Shown here: one piece after another, positions 55,595 to 62,882 of the stretch
Layout of the letters: each line of letters begins with the position of its first letter
Numbering within the stretch: position 1 is the first letter of the stretch
Notes under the pieces: generated by a model
The model's database searches: none
Seen by the model: the letters and a program-made list of their open reading frames with translations, nothing else
What the model was told of the DNA's origin: nothing
Position numbers and translations under genes: made by a program
NCBI RefSeq assembly: GCF_016863295.1
Contig: NZ_BOOP01000003.1
Span: 1 to 64,000 of the forward strand
From: Planotetraspora phitsanulokensis
Lineage (GTDB): Bacteria; Actinomycetota; Actinomycetes; Streptosporangiales; Streptosporangiaceae
Reading direction: 5' to 3'
DNA length: 64,000 bases

Positions 55595-56473
55595 GTGGAA
55601 CTGCGTCAGTTGAGGACCTTCGAGGCAGTGGTCCGGCACGGTACGGTGACCGGCGCCGCCAACGTTCTCGACCAGGCCCCCTCCAGCGTGTCCGAGCAGA
55701 TCCGGGCCCTGGAGCGGTCGCTTGGCGTGGCGCTGTTCGCCCGTACGGCCAGGGGGATGCGCCTGACCGAACAGGGCGAGGTGTTGGCGCGCTGGGCCCG
55801 CGGCATCCTCGACCAGGTCGAGCAGGCGCGCCGCGAGGTGACCGGGCGGCCTCAGGCGGTGCGGCTCGGCGCGCTGGAGACCATCGTCGCCACGTACGTG
55901 CCGAAGGTGCTGGCCAGACTCGCCGAGCGCCGCCCGGGCGTCATCGTGGAGGTCCGGGCCGAGACGAGCCGGGACACGTTGCTCGCCGACGTGACCGCCG
56001 GGCGGCTGGACGCGGCGCTGCTCCTGGACACCGGGGACGCCCTCGGCGATCTCGGCTTCCCGCTGCCCGCCGCACCGCTGACCTTCGTCGACCTCGACCC
56101 GGTGCCGCTCCTCCTGGTGGCCGCACCCGATCACCGGCTCCGCGGCCTCCGCCAACCGGAGCCCGGCGATCTGGCCGGCGAGCAGTTGCTGGTCAACGTG
56201 CCGAACTGCTCCTTCCGGATGGCGGCCGACAAGCTCCTCGGCCCCGGCCCTCGGCGGGTCCAGGTAGGCGGTGTCGCGGTGATGCGCGCCTGGGCGGAGC
56301 AGGGCCTCGGCGTGGCGCTGCTCCCCGAATTCGCCGTGGACGCCGCCCTGCGGTCCGGCACGCTCATCGACCTCGGTCTTGTCGCGCCGGACCTCCACCT
56401 GCGGTTGATCTGGCGGGCCGACAGGGAGGACCTCCCCGGGCTGCGTGACGTCCTCTACGCCGCCAGCGCCTGA
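55595..56473 (+). CDS. LysR-family regulator of the adjacent exporter
   Basis: A 292-residue LysR protein with winged HTH at residues 1-60 (VELRQLRTFEAVVRHGTVTG then NVLDQAPSSVSEQIRALERS) and an effector domain. The start is GTG 55595; GTG 55586 is equally possible. It is divergent from the MFS exporter with roughly 100 bp between, so it probably controls that gene. A T-N11-A site is plausible but not unique. Confidence 0.9.
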   Translation: MELRQLRTFEAVVRHGTVTGAANVLDQAPSSVSEQIRALERSLGVALFARTARGMRLTEQGEVLARWARGILDQVEQARREVTGRPQAVRLGALETIVATYVPKVLARLAERRPGVIVEVRAETSRDTLLADVTAGRLDAALLLDTGDALGDLGFPLPAAPLTFVDLDPVPLLLVAAPDHRLRGLRQPEPGDLAGEQLLVNVPNCSFRMAADKLLGPGPRRVQVGGVAVMRAWAEQGLGVALLPEFAVDAALRSGTLIDLGLVAPDLHLRLIWRADREDLPGLRDVLYAASA

Positions 56474-56495
56474 CGGCCCGGCGGGTCTGGTCTCG

Positions 56496-57305
56496 TCAGG
56501 AGGTCAGCGCCGTCCACTCACCGTGGCCGGCGACGCGCAGGCGGGACGCGAGCCCGGCGTCGTCGAAGGCCTGCTCGATCTCGGCACGTCCTTCGCTGAA
56601 ATGAGCCCATCCGTCGTAATGCGCGGGGATGACGACGGGCGCCCCCAGGACCTCCGCGGCCGCGGAGGCGCGCTCGGCGGTGAGCGTGAGAGGCCGGCCG
56701 CGCTCCTTCACGGGGACCCGCGCCCCACCGATGAACAGGACGGCCACGTCGACGGGGCCCACCCTCCGGGCGATCTCGGCGACCGCCTCGACCGACGCGC
56801 TGTCACCGCTGACGTACACCGTGGGCAGGTCCGTGCCCGACAGCAGGAACCCGGTGACCTCGCAGTTCACATGACCGTCGTCGTCCCGGGCGCCGTCCTG
56901 CGGGCCGTGTACGGCCGGCAGCGCCTGGACCTCCAGGAGTCCGCCGCCGTCGGCGCGCGGGAGCTCGTACGTGGTCCAGTAAGGGAGACCGACGGCGGGC
57001 GGGCCCAGCCTCCTGGCGCTCACCGGCCCGGTCAGCAGCACCGGCGCGCCCAGGGCGAACGCGCGGCCACGCTCGTCGAGGTTGTCGGGATGGAGGTCGT
57101 GGCTGACCAGCGCCGCGTCAACGGCTCCGACCTCCGGCTCGGCGGCGGCGGGACCCTCGAGCTTGGTCAGATACGCCTTCGGTCCCGGGTCGTCGAACGT
57201 GGGGTCCGCGATGATCCGCAGGCCACCCATGTCGATCACCGTCGTGGGCCCCCCGAGCACAGTGATCGCGCACTTCTGCCGTTCGGGCCCGATCCGATGT
57301 GCCAT
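56496..57305 (-). CDS. MBL-fold metallo-hydrolase (UlaG-like)
   Basis: A 269-residue metallo-beta-lactamase-fold protein. The metal motif reads S-H-D-L-H-P-D-N: the first His, second His and Asp of HxHxDH are kept and the last His is Asn, as in the UlaG-like subfamily. Further ligands are in Y-V-S-G-D-S and P-A-H-Y-D-G. It is cytoplasmic and the substrate is unknown. GGGGAGG lies 8 nt before the ATG. Confidence 0.88.
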   Translation of the reverse strand: MAHRIGPERQKCAITVLGGPTTVIDMGGLRIIADPTFDDPGPKAYLTKLEGPAAAEPEVGAVDAALVSHDLHPDNLDERGRAFALGAPVLLTGPVSARRLGPPAVGLPYWTTYELPRADGGGLLEVQALPAVHGPQDGARDDDGHVNCEVTGFLLSGTDLPTVYVSGDSASVEAVAEIARRVGPVDVAVLFIGGARVPVKERGRPLTLTAERASAAAEVLGAPVVIPAHYDGWAHFSEGRAEIEQAFDDAGLASRLRVAGHGEWTALTS

Positions 57306-57428
57306 GCCCGCCGCCTCCCCGCCGACTCGCCTGCTTTCCCGTTCCCCCGTCCGCCGCGAAGCGGCTTCCACATGCATCTGGCACGGACGATGACCGCTCA
57401 CCACGGCGGACGAATGGTGGCGCCTACT

Positions 57429-58190
57429 TTAGAGGGACACCAGTCGCCCGCTGCGACCCCGTAGGCGGACCGAGGTCAGGATGTCGCAGACCAGCGCCAC
57501 GCACAGGAGCACCCCGCAGGCTCCGGCCAGGGTCCGGGTGTCGCCCGCGAGAGCGGCGTGCAGACCACGGACGGCCCAGTAGCCGGGTGAGATCGGGGCC
57601 GCGTCCGCGACCCAGGGCGGCAGGACGGCGAGCGGGACCAGGGCCCCGCCGAGACTGCTGAGCAGCATGCCGCCGATGTCGTAAGCGGCCGAGAGCTCAC
57701 CCATGCTGCGGGCCAGGACACCGAGAAGCGCGCCGAGGCCGAGCAGCGCGCAGCTCCAGCTGAGCAGGACGGCCAGCAGCAGGAGGGGGTGCGGAACGTT
57801 CAGGCCGAGGACGCACACGGCGAAGCCGACGATGAGCAGCTGCTGGGCGAGCATGGCCGCGAAGACGGGGACGGCCTTGCCGATCAGCATCTCCGCGGGG
57901 TGGAGGGGCGCGCCGCGCAGGCGGTCCCAGGTGCGCCCGAGCCGTTCGGTGAGGATCGCGCTGCCCGAGATGCTGAGTGCGAGCAGCGAGAAGGTGACCA
58001 CTGTGCCGACGACCGCCTGTTCGGTGCCCGCCGTGCGGCCCTGCGCGGCCACGTACAGCGGGCGCAGCAAGACGATGAAGACGAGCGGCAGGATCATCCG
58101 GCTCAGCAGCGGACCCGGTTCGCGCAGCATCAGCAGCAGGTTGTGCCGCACCAGGGCGCCCGTGCGGGCGGCGGATTCACGCGGCGACAT
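57429..58190 (-). CDS. ABC-2 type exporter permease
   Basis: A 253-residue membrane protein with six predicted segments and the ABC-2 signature (ILTERLGRTWDRLRGAPLHP, A-A-Y-D-I-G-G-M-L). The start is ATG 58190, overlapping the ATPase gene by 14 nt; the longer frame is a shadow of the ATPase. With 58177-59058 it makes a DrrAB-like exporter, probably of a drug or lipid, under the TetR protein at 59103. Confidence 0.9.
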   Translation of the reverse strand: MSPRESAARTGALVRHNLLLMLREPGPLLSRMILPLVFIVLLRPLYVAAQGRTAGTEQAVVGTVVTFSLLALSISGSAILTERLGRTWDRLRGAPLHPAEMLIGKAVPVFAAMLAQQLLIVGFAVCVLGLNVPHPLLLLAVLLSWSCALLGLGALLGVLARSMGELSAAYDIGGMLLSSLGGALVPLAVLPPWVADAAPISPGYWAVRGLHAALAGDTRTLAGACGVLLCVALVCDILTSVRLRGRSGRLVSL

Positions 58191-59058
58191 CACGGGTCTC
58201 CTGCTCGCCGTCACCGGCTGCGGCTTCCAGCGAACGGTAGAGGTCGTCCAGGCTGGGGCGGCGTACGTCCACGGAGACGGGGGTGCGGCCGGAGGCGAGT
58301 AACGCGGCGAGGTCGGCACCGGGATCCGTCGTCGGCAGACGCAGATCGGGTTCGCCCGGGTCGGCGAAGGTGACCAGAAGCTCACCGGGCAGGTGGCGGG
58401 TGAGCTCCTGCTGGGTGCCGCGCGCGATGACGCGCCCGGCGCGGGCGAGCGCCAGAGTCGCGTCGAGATCGACGAGTTCCGGCAGGTAGTGGGTGGTGTA
58501 GAGAACGGCGGTGCCGGCTTCGGCACGGGCCTTGACGGCGGCCAGCAGGGCCGAGCGGGTCTCCGGGTCGGCGCCGGCGGTCGGCTCGTCCAGCAGCAGC
58601 AACGGCGGCGAGGCGACCATCGCCGTGGCCGCCTGGACACGGCGGCGCTGGCCACCGGACAGGACGCCCACGAGCCGGTTCGCGAGCGCGGCCAGGTGGA
58701 GCTCGTCCAGGACGCGGGCGATCTGTCGGTCACGGTGCCGCCCGCGAAGCCCGGAGATCGCGGCGAACAGGCGCAGGTTCTCCCGCACGGTCGCGCGGTT
58801 GTACAGGGCGAGCTCCTGCGGAGCCACGCCGAGCAGCTGCCGTGCGGCACGACCGGCACGCAACGCGTCGATCCCGCCGATGCGCACCTGCCCCGTGTCG
58901 GGGCGCACGAGGCCGGTGACGACCTCGACGAACGTGGTCTTGCCCGCGCCGTTGTGACCGATCAGTCCGACGATCTCGCCGGACGCGACCTCGAGGTCGA
59001 AGCCGTCGAGCGCCGGGCGGCGGCCGTAGCGCTTCACCAGTCCCTCTGCGATGAGCAT
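58177..59058 (-). CDS. ABC exporter ATP-binding protein
   Basis: A 293-residue ATPase: Walker A G-H-N-G-A-G-K-T, Q-loop in VAPQELALY, signature L-S-G-G-Q, Walker B L-L-L-L-D-E-P, and switch His in T-T-H-Y. A C-terminal extension of about 80 residues follows, as in DrrA-type exporters. It is the first gene of the exporter operon and starts 12 nt from a 30-bp palindrome that also precedes the divergent TetR gene. Confidence 0.93.
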   Translation of the reverse strand: MLIAEGLVKRYGRRPALDGFDLEVASGEIVGLIGHNGAGKTTFVEVVTGLVRPDTGQVRIGGIDALRAGRAARQLLGVAPQELALYNRATVRENLRLFAAISGLRGRHRDRQIARVLDELHLAALANRLVGVLSGGQRRRVQAATAMVASPPLLLLDEPTAGADPETRSALLAAVKARAEAGTAVLYTTHYLPELVDLDATLALARAGRVIARGTQQELTRHLPGELLVTFADPGEPDLRLPTTDPGADLAALLASGRTPVSVDVRRPSLDDLYRSLEAAAGDGEQETRDVAA

Positions 59059-59070
59059 CCCGCCTCCGAT

Positions 59071-59100
59071 GTCTACGGTGTATACGTCTACACTGTAGAC
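59071..59100. promoter_or_regulatory. 30-bp TetR operator palindrome
   Basis: Arms GTCTACGGTGTATA (59071-59084) and TCTACACTGTAGAC (59087-59100) match at 12 of 14 positions around CG. It fills nearly the whole 44-bp gap between the divergent ABC exporter and TetR genes, leaving 2 nt before the TetR ATG. Confidence 0.82.
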
Positions 59101-59102
59101 CT

Positions 59103-59735
59103 ATGGGAGGCAGGCGGGAAGAGATTCTGGACGCGGCACTGGCCATCGCCGACGAGCACGGCCTCGACGCGGTCTCGATGCGAGCGGTGGCCGACCGCGT
59201 CGGAGTCACACCCATGGCGCTGTACCGGCACGTCAGCGACAAGGCCGCACTGTTGGACGGAGTCGTCGGGCGGCTGCTGGCCACACTCCTGCCGTCGGAC
59301 GCCGAAGCCGGCCACGCCTGGAACGAACGCCTCAGCGCCCTCGCCCACGCCTGCAGGGCGATCACCCAGCTTCACCCCTGGGCGGCGCACCTGCTCTTCT
59401 CGCGGCCCGCGGTCACACCGGACGCCGTACGCGCGGTGGACGTCATCTACACAGCGCTCATCGAAGCCGGAGTGCCCGAGCGTGAAGTGCCCCGGCTGGA
59501 ACGCCTGATCAGCACCTTCGTTCTCGGGTTCGCCGCCTCCGAGGCCTCTGGGCGTTTCGCCCCCGGCCCCCTCGACCCGCGCAGCCACCGCGGCAGGCTC
59601 CCCGACGGTGAACTTCCCGGCCACAGCAGAATCGCGCCGTGGCTGGACCTGCCCGTCGACCTCGGCGCCGAGTTCGAGGCCGATCTGGACGACATCCGGC
59701 GGCTGATCGAGACGGTCGCACGCGAGCAGGGATGA
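59103..59735 (+). CDS. TetR-family regulator of the ABC exporter
   Basis: A 210-residue TetR protein with HTH at residues 8-48 (VSMRAVADRVGVTPMALYRH) and a TetR_C-type domain. The ATG lies 2 nt after the operator, with no Shine-Dalgarno sequence, so the mRNA may be leaderless (a -10-like TACACT occurs at 59089-59094). It should repress itself and the exporter until its ligand, perhaps the exported drug, binds. Confidence 0.9.
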   Translation: MGGRREEILDAALAIADEHGLDAVSMRAVADRVGVTPMALYRHVSDKAALLDGVVGRLLATLLPSDAEAGHAWNERLSALAHACRAITQLHPWAAHLLFSRPAVTPDAVRAVDVIYTALIEAGVPEREVPRLERLISTFVLGFAASEASGRFAPGPLDPRSHRGRLPDGELPGHSRIAPWLDLPVDLGAEFEADLDDIRRLIETVAREQG

Positions 59736-59795
59736 GCTCAGAGATGGTCACCGGCGCGAAATCGTGAGCCCCGCCGTTCTCGTGCGGATGAGGTC

Positions 59796-59816
59796 CCGCG
59801 CCCTCATGAGGCGCGG
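59796..59816. terminator. Hairpin overlapping the P-loop gene stop
   Basis: CCGCGCC (59796-59802) and GGCGCGG (59810-59816) pair around a 7-nt loop that contains the stop codon of the minus-strand gene at 59804. It separates convergent genes. Confidence 0.5.
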
Positions 59817-60445
59817 TCGGCGGGCAGGACGTCGAAGCGGATGTCGGCGAGCCGGTCGGCGGCGCTCCGGTCCAGCACGGTGACGCTCGCCGCCGGGGGC
59901 AGCCCTCCGGCGCGAGCCCGCCGTACGAGCAGCCGCCAGCGCCGGCAGTGGCGGGCGAAGGTGGCCGTGGTGACGACCCGCCCACGCGAGTACTGCCCGG
60001 CGCGTGCCGTCTGCGGCGGGGTGTCCAGAAGGATCAGGTGAAGATCGCGTCCGCGGCGCCTGGCGAGCCAGGCGAAACCGTGCAGGATGTGCGGCCAGGT
60101 GCCCCGGGTGTGCGCGACGACGGCGTGCCCGCGCAGCACCGCCCGGGTGATCCGCAGAACGTGCGTGGTGTGCACGAGCGGGGTGCGTGCCCGGGAGGGC
60201 ACCGGCCCGAGGAAGCGCGCCCACCAGTTGCGCGCCTGGCGGGAGTCGACCACGCGCACGTCACCGGCCACCACCGGCTCCGTCTCGTCGCCGTTCAGCC
60301 CGTACAGGCGGGCGAGGAGCGTGCTCTTGCCCGCGCCGGGCAATCCCGCGAGCAGCACCACCGATCCGACCGGGAAACGCAACTGCTCGGTGTGCGCACG
60401 GCGTGGCTCTCGTCTCGGCGGGGGCATGGTCGGCTCAGGCGTCAT
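59804..60445 (-). CDS. P-loop NTPase of unknown role
   Basis: A 213-residue ATP-binding protein with Walker A G-L-P-G-A-G-K-S-T (about residues 32-40) in a single compact domain, similar to AAA/zeta-toxin-like kinases and cytidylate-kinase-fold proteins. Further motifs: RVVDSRQARNWW, L-H-L-I-L-L-D-T-P-P. I take ATG 60445 with GAGG nearby; an upstream ATG 60496 is possible. It is basic (many Arg). No clear operon partner; the substrate is unknown. Confidence 0.75.
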   Translation of the reverse strand: MTPEPTMPPPRREPRRAHTEQLRFPVGSVVLLAGLPGAGKSTLLARLYGLNGDETEPVVAGDVRVVDSRQARNWWARFLGPVPSRARTPLVHTTHVLRITRAVLRGHAVVAHTRGTWPHILHGFAWLARRRGRDLHLILLDTPPQTARAGQYSRGRVVTTATFARHCRRWRLLVRRARAGGLPPAASVTVLDRSAADRLADIRFDVLPADRAS

Positions 60446-60618
60446 CGACCTCACGTCATCCACTTGGGAGCCCGGCGAACCCCCGATGGGGGTCACCGGT
60501 CCTGTCGGCCCGTCGGCAGGAACAACGTGCGGGAGGCGCCGGGAGTTTCAGACCCCCGTACGGCCAGGCCCCCGGTGCGGCTGTCTCCGGTCCCGGAGCG
60601 GTGCCGTTTTACGAGGTC

Positions 60619-61827
60619 CTACAGGCTCGGCTGGGCGGCGACGTGGCGGAGCAGGGTCAGGCCCGGCACGGGCACGCGGGCGAGTTCACGCCCGTCCCGG
60701 GGGTCCAGTCGCACGGCTCCCCCGTCGACGCCCGCGTACAGGCTCCCGTCCGTGCCCACCGCCAGCCCGCGTGGGCGTCCCGGCGTCCTGGCGGTGTGCA
60801 GCACGTCCAGGGAATCGAGGTCGACGGTGAACAGCGACCCGCCGGCAGCCACGTGAAGGGCGTCTGACGACACCGCGGCGAAGGCCGGGCCAGGCGACGC
60901 GGGGAGCGCGCCCACCTTCCCGATCGCCAGTTCCCGCACGTCTGCTCGCACAAGCCGTCCGCTGGCGCCGTCGAACACGTAGAGGCTGTCGGGCGAGACG
61001 GCGATCGCGTGTCCCTCCGCCGGCCCGTGCCCGAACGGCTCGGGCAGGTCGAGGCAGTACGCCCAGCGCTCGGTCAGGCTCAGCACGTGCACGAACGCGT
61101 GGACGCCGGTCGACCGCCCGGCGACCAGATCCCGGGTGTGCAGGTGGTTGGCCTGATGGGTGTAGAGCGTGTAGAGCCTGTCCCGGTAGGGAGAGAGCAC
61201 GGCGAGCCGGCTCTCCCCGCGCATGGTCTCCTCCTCGGCCACCGGAGTCTTCTCCCTGCTGAGAACCGGGCCCACCTCGCGGGACGCCAGGTCGAGCATC
61301 CGGACGCGGTACGCCTCGGGAGCCGTCGACGGGAGGTACTGCAGCACGAACAGCGCCCCGCCCTCCGCCGAGAAGGCGTCGGGCTCGTAGTTCCCGTCCA
61401 GTTCGATGGTCATGGCCTCCCGGCGGCCGGAGGGATCGGCGATCACCAGGCGGGTCGTGCGACGGCCGGGCGAGCCGTACGGCGTGGCGGGGGCGGGGTC
61501 CCCGAGAGCCGCCAGGACACCGTTCGGCGAGACCACGCGGACGGCCTTCGAGGAGGGCACACCGGTGCTGGAGATCCTCCGCCCGGTGACGGCGTCCACG
61601 GTCATCAGGGAGTTCCCGGAGAGGGTGAACAGGCGGGTCCAGTCGGCCGCGGGGACCGTGGACGGGGAATTCGCGAGGCTGCGCCCGCTCCGCGTCTCCA
61701 CGGCGGCCAGACCGGACGTCGTGTCGGCGTAGAGGAGGTGGGCCGGACCTCTCGGCGGCACCGGACCGGCACACGCGCCGACCAGAGCCGTTCCGCCGCA
61801 GATCTTGAGGAAGTCGCGTCGCTCCAT
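60619..61827 (-). CDS. Tat-exported beta-propeller-like lipoprotein
   Basis: A 402-residue protein with a twin-arginine signal (M-E-R-R-D-F-L-K) and a lipobox-like V-G-A-C19. The mature part is a string of beta repeats of the YVTN/propeller kind (SLYAGVDGGAVRLDPRDGRE, LLYADTTSGLAAVETRSGRS). No catalytic motif is visible. The start is ATG 61827 without a Shine-Dalgarno sequence, perhaps leaderless. It may be an extracytoplasmic scaffold or binding protein. Confidence 0.75.
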   Translation of the reverse strand: MERRDFLKICGGTALVGACAGPVPPRGPAHLLYADTTSGLAAVETRSGRSLANSPSTVPAADWTRLFTLSGNSLMTVDAVTGRRISSTGVPSSKAVRVVSPNGVLAALGDPAPATPYGSPGRRTTRLVIADPSGRREAMTIELDGNYEPDAFSAEGGALFVLQYLPSTAPEAYRVRMLDLASREVGPVLSREKTPVAEEETMRGESRLAVLSPYRDRLYTLYTHQANHLHTRDLVAGRSTGVHAFVHVLSLTERWAYCLDLPEPFGHGPAEGHAIAVSPDSLYVFDGASGRLVRADVRELAIGKVGALPASPGPAFAAVSSDALHVAAGGSLFTVDLDSLDVLHTARTPGRPRGLAVGTDGSLYAGVDGGAVRLDPRDGRELARVPVPGLTLLRHVAAQPSL

Positions 61828-61943
61828 GTGATGTCTACACCGGGCGGGGCCGAATGGTTCGCGCCCCTTCCCGGCCCGTTCGCCGGCTCGGTGTCGTGCC
61901 GTCGACGGTGTGCGGCCGCCGAGTCCGCCCTGAGTCCCGCGGC

Positions 61944-62549
61944 TCAGTGGAACAGCGCGAGCGCCTGATCCGACGTCAGGCAGCCGGCCGTCGCCAGATC
62001 CAGGTTGGCCAGCGACATGGTGTGGGCCTCGTCGGTCGCGGCCGTGACGCAGTCGCTGACCGTGTGGACGGTGAGGCCGAGGTCGGTGCCGTGCCTCGCG
62101 GTCTGCTCGACGGTGAGGTTGGTGGCGACTCCGGTCACCAGCAGCGTGCCGATCCCGCGCTCGGCCAGCCACGCGGGGAGGTCGTTGCCGGCCAGGCCGG
62201 ACAGCTTCTGGTTGTCGACGACCCGGTCGCCCTCGGCCGGCGTCCGCATCTCCGGGATCAGTTGGGCGCCCGGAGCGTCCGGGCGGAACGCCTCCTGCGC
62301 GTCGCCGACCGCGTTCATGAAGCCGGTGTTGCGGACCAGGCCGCCCTCACCCACGGGCACCGTGAACCGGGTGAAGACCACCGGCACTCCCGCCGCGCGC
62401 ATGGATCGGTGGAACCGCACGGCACGCCCCACGACGCCGCTGCGCGCGACCGGCTCGCCGAGCATCGCGCCGAAGAATCCCTCGGGCTTGATGACGTTCA
62501 CCTGCCAGTGCAGGGCGAGAACGGCGGCGGTCCGCGGATCGTAGGTCAT
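61944..62549 (-). CDS. Isochorismatase-family protein lacking catalytic Asp and Cys
   Basis: A 201-residue cysteine-hydrolase-fold protein. Family members use an Asp-Lys-Cys triad. K115 is kept (N-Q-K-L-S-G), but the position of Asp is H14 (A-L-H-W-Q), and the nucleophile Cys in the G-V-A-T-N-x-C-V-E motif is Thr146 (G-V-A-T-N-L-T-V-E). The protein is therefore probably not a standard hydrolase: a pseudo-enzyme or an altered chemistry. AGGA lies 7 nt before the ATG. It is divergent from the DHA2-type exporter. Confidence 0.85.
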   Translation of the reverse strand: MTYDPRTAAVLALHWQVNVIKPEGFFGAMLGEPVARSGVVGRAVRFHRSMRAAGVPVVFTRFTVPVGEGGLVRNTGFMNAVGDAQEAFRPDAPGAQLIPEMRTPAEGDRVVDNQKLSGLAGNDLPAWLAERGIGTLLVTGVATNLTVEQTARHGTDLGLTVHTVSDCVTAATDEAHTMSLANLDLATAGCLTSDQALALFH

Positions 62550-62679
62550 GTCGTGATCCTGCCGCACCCCGCCCCAGGCCGGAAGAGCCACGCGACCGCG
62601 GCGCCCCAGGCGGCACGCGATCTTGGATCGGACATAAGCACCATACCCGCCGAAAAACGCCCATAGGGCATCACATATA

Positions 62680-62694
62680 GTTGCCCTCGGCAAC
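62680..62694. promoter_or_regulatory. Inverted repeat in the exporter promoter region
   Basis: GTTGCC (62680-62685) and GGCAAC (62689-62694) are perfect inverted repeats around CTC, overlapping a -10-like TATAGT (62676-62681). TTGCC-N3-GGCAA dyads are typical of MarR-type operators. It lies in the 333-bp region between the isochorismatase-like gene and the exporter; the rest of the region shows nothing definite. Confidence 0.5.
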
Positions 62695-62882
62695 CAGATG
62701 AAGGTGGTCAGGGCATCGAGGCATGAGCCGTACGCATCCGTGTCCTCGCACCGCCCCCGCGAGACCCTCGGCGCCCCCGCCGAGGTGATCGCCGAACTCC
62801 CCCACACAAGCAGGCCCCCGTACTCCCGCCGTGCACGCCTCCCGCACCCCCGCCCCGCACGGCTCCCCGCGAAAGGACCCAG

